A DNA stretch of 64,000 bases from Lineus longissimus (lineage: Eukaryota > Nemertea > Pilidiophora > Heteronemertea > Lineidae): positions 11,423,001-11,487,000 of the forward strand of contig NC_088308.1 of assembly GCF_910592395.1 (NCBI RefSeq). The letters are read 5' to 3'. This document shows positions 62,571-64,000 of the stretch, piece by piece. The notes beneath the pieces are model-generated. The model saw only the letters and a program-made list of their open reading frames with translations, was not told the origin of the DNA and ran no database searches. Positions within the stretch are counted from its first letter, which is position 1, and each line of letters begins with the position of its first letter. A program made the position numbers and the translations under genes.

Positions 62571-62630
62571 GGAGGGGGGGCGGGCGGGCGGGCGGGCGGG
62601 CGGGCGCCCGGGGAGCGGGGACGAGCGGGC
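62571..62630 (+). repeat. G-rich (GGGC)n tract, G-quadruplex candidate
   Basis: GGAGGGGGGGCGGGCGGGCG and on, eight or more runs of at least three G on the plus strand within 60 bases. Sits about 100 bases from a TATAAA (62726-62731) and an inverted CCAAT (62693-62697). Confidence 0.6.
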
Positions 62631-62797
62631 AGTGACCATATATTAAAACAAAAGATCAACAACCTAACCTCCTTCACTATAACGTACTCCTGATTGGCTG
62701 TTCATTAATCGTAGAATGCCCACGATATAAAGGCCAGATGTCAATCGTACATATACCACGTTTGTTTGGAGGAGACTACGTTGGATCAAAATAATTG

Positions 62798-63834
62798 TCA
62801 ATAAATTGTGCTTATTGAAAATGTTTGTTGAACAATTGTTTGTCTGATAGCAGCACCCATGACATTATCATCCCTATCGACTACAGGGATATCGTCATCC
62901 TCAGCCTCAGCCTCTTCACCAACATCTGGCTCCTTCAGATCAATGGCAATATTGTGCAATACTGCAGTCGCAGTGATGACGGACATTGCTGTGTCAAGCT
63001 TCACTCTTATACCCTGTTTCAAACACGGAAATTTGCGTTTCCATATGCCAAACATTCTTTCAACTGCAGATCGTGTACTCTTGTGTGATCTGTTGTATCG
63101 CCTTTGTGCACGGCCAGCTGGGTTCCGAAATGGCGTCATTAAAAATGGTAGGCAAGCGTAGCCTTTATCTCCAAGCAGAAGGCCTTCGAATTGGCGTTGT
63201 TCAAGCTGGAAACAAATCCGGCTGTTATCGAAAATACGTGAATCATGAGTTGACCCCGGCCATCGATTAACAATGTTGATGAATTTCAGATATGTATCTG
63301 CGATGCCTTGAACATTCAGCGACATCTATAAATTTCACGTTCGTCCAAGCTTGGGGCTTCGATGGGCACATGAACTCCGTCAACGCAACCTAGCACATCA
63401 GGAAAACCATACTGTTCATAGAATTTCCTTTTATTTTCAACAGCTTCCTGTCCAATTGGAAAACGAATTACTTCGGCCCGTTTTCTTGCTAACAGTCCTG
63501 AAACCCTTTTGACAATTCTTGAAGCCGATGGCTGGGACACTCCTTGCAAATCTCCGTGAACGATCTGAAACGAACCTGTCGCATAGTAACGGAGTGCAAC
63601 TAGCACTTGGGTCCTTGGTGATATGGGGTGTCCATGATTGTTCTCAGGTTCCGGGATGTCGTCGCCAATGAAGTGCATCAGCTGGTTAAATCCATCCTTG
63701 GTGAACCGAAATCGATCAAAAAAGGCGTCGTCACTGAAATCATCCTCTCGAAACTGAGGAAGCAGTGTCCGGATGCGTGGCATACGCACATTGACGTCAT
63801 AAAGACGCACTAGTCGGTTGACATAATCGCCCAT
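62798..63834 (-). pseudogene. PIF/Harbinger transposase (HARBI1-like), one small deletion
   Basis: First part 63834-63316: MGDYVNRLVRLYDV..., RFRFTKDGFNQLMHFI, VALRYYATGSFQIV, GVSQPSASRIVKRVS, DVLGCVDGVHVPIEAP (first catalytic Asp). Second part 63325-62798: SLNVQGIADTY, WPGSTHDSRIF, LLLGDKGYACLPFL (second Asp), RSAVERMFGIWKRKFP (Glu), VITATAVLHNIAI. The two parts are joined by a short deletion and frame change near 63325, where EIYxNRK is expected. Otherwise open over about 345 codons, so recently inactivated. Confidence 0.8.
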
Positions 63835-64000
63835 CGCTGAGTTATCAGAAGAGATCCTTCCACATCGGCTACTAAAGGGAGACTAAAGGATACTCCAGAC
63901 CAACCTTATGTTTAAAGGCCTCCTTACAGCAATTTAAAGCATTTCCTGTAATGAAGGAAGGTTCCAGAAATGGCCCAACCTTTGCTTAAGGAAGATACAT
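63835..64000 (-). other. Harbinger 5' flank
   Basis: Short repeats (taaagg, aggcctcc, aaggaagg) like those next to the Harbinger end at 8217-8420. The terminal repeat itself is beyond the window. Confidence 0.35.

Noticed and set aside
62859-63270. Plus-strand ORFs across the Harbinger transposase
   Set aside because: Antisense shadows of the HARBI1-like gene.
1-64000. tRNA, rRNA or bacterial operon features
   Set aside because: No cloverleaf with A/B boxes or rRNA core could be supported by eye. The closely packed ORFs belong to a Polinton, not to bacterial DNA.

Overview
The window is eukaryotic nuclear DNA: genes with GT-AG introns, TATA/CCAAT promoters, and dense nests of transposable elements. 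The element types (Ty3/Gypsy LTR element, PIF/Harbinger, two non-LTR retrotransposon families, Mutator-like, Tc1, KDZ-like, foldback and a Polinton) and the recurrent short words such as taggcctac and acatgtacatgt suggest a marine invertebrate. The phylum cannot be fixed from the sequence alone. Almost everything recognisable is mobile DNA. One short host-type gene encoding a chromodomain protein is hidden in small exons on the minus strand between 50770 and 58003.

Layout. 1-6210: minus-strand Ty3/Gypsy-type element cut by the window edge (pol, gag, long leader, primer-binding site, 5' LTR), inserted into a Harbinger transposase gene. 6294-10190: Harbinger fragments, a LINE endonuclease fragment and a Harbinger Myb-like gene. 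10190-16266: nearly full-length LINE with an ORF1 carrying an SGNH-hydrolase-like domain and an EN-RT ORF2, broken by small indels and stops. 17169-39676: a Mutator-like element (MULE) with 9-bp target duplications, itself the target of a 1.04-kb non-autonomous element and of a complete Polinton. 40221-41644: a second MULE fragment and a MULE-end-like array. 42107-43670: an internally repeated element with recurrent AGGTCA motifs. 43733-46942: remnant of a multi-exon KDZ-type transposase gene. 47900-49290: 85-91-bp satellite. 50770-58003: the chromodomain gene, whose intron holds a Tc1 element, a 3.68-kb element with 9-bp duplications and further nested elements. 58075-61767: a long foldback element. 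62798-64000: a second Harbinger transposase.

The centrepiece is the Polinton/Maverick (adintovirus-like element), 20579-39645, 19,067 bp. It is flanked by the 6-bp duplication GATTGC, starts AG and ends CT, and has near-identical terminal inverted repeats. Reading left to right it carries: subterminal repeat arrays, a small minus-strand zinc-binding protein, a 220-aa unknown, a four-exon spliced gene that may splice onto the polymerase, a protein-primed-type DNA polymerase B, then a tightly packed plus-strand block (A32-like packaging ATPase, small basic protein, unknown conserved protein, integrase with chromodomain, two-helix membrane protein, penton-like minor capsid protein, pX-like basic protein, double-jelly-roll major capsid protein, adenain-like protease), and finally an unknown ORF and a protein with a PC4-like single-stranded-DNA-binding domain, each behind its own TATA/CCAAT promoter. 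All core reading frames are open, so the element may be recently active and able to make virions.

The features most worth following up are the Polinton TIRs built from AGGTCA half-sites spaced as DR2, its spliced gene upstream of PolB, its PC4-like protein, its palindromic right end, the several 9-bp-TSD element families that each carry their own short GC-rich subterminal array, and the chromodomain gene.
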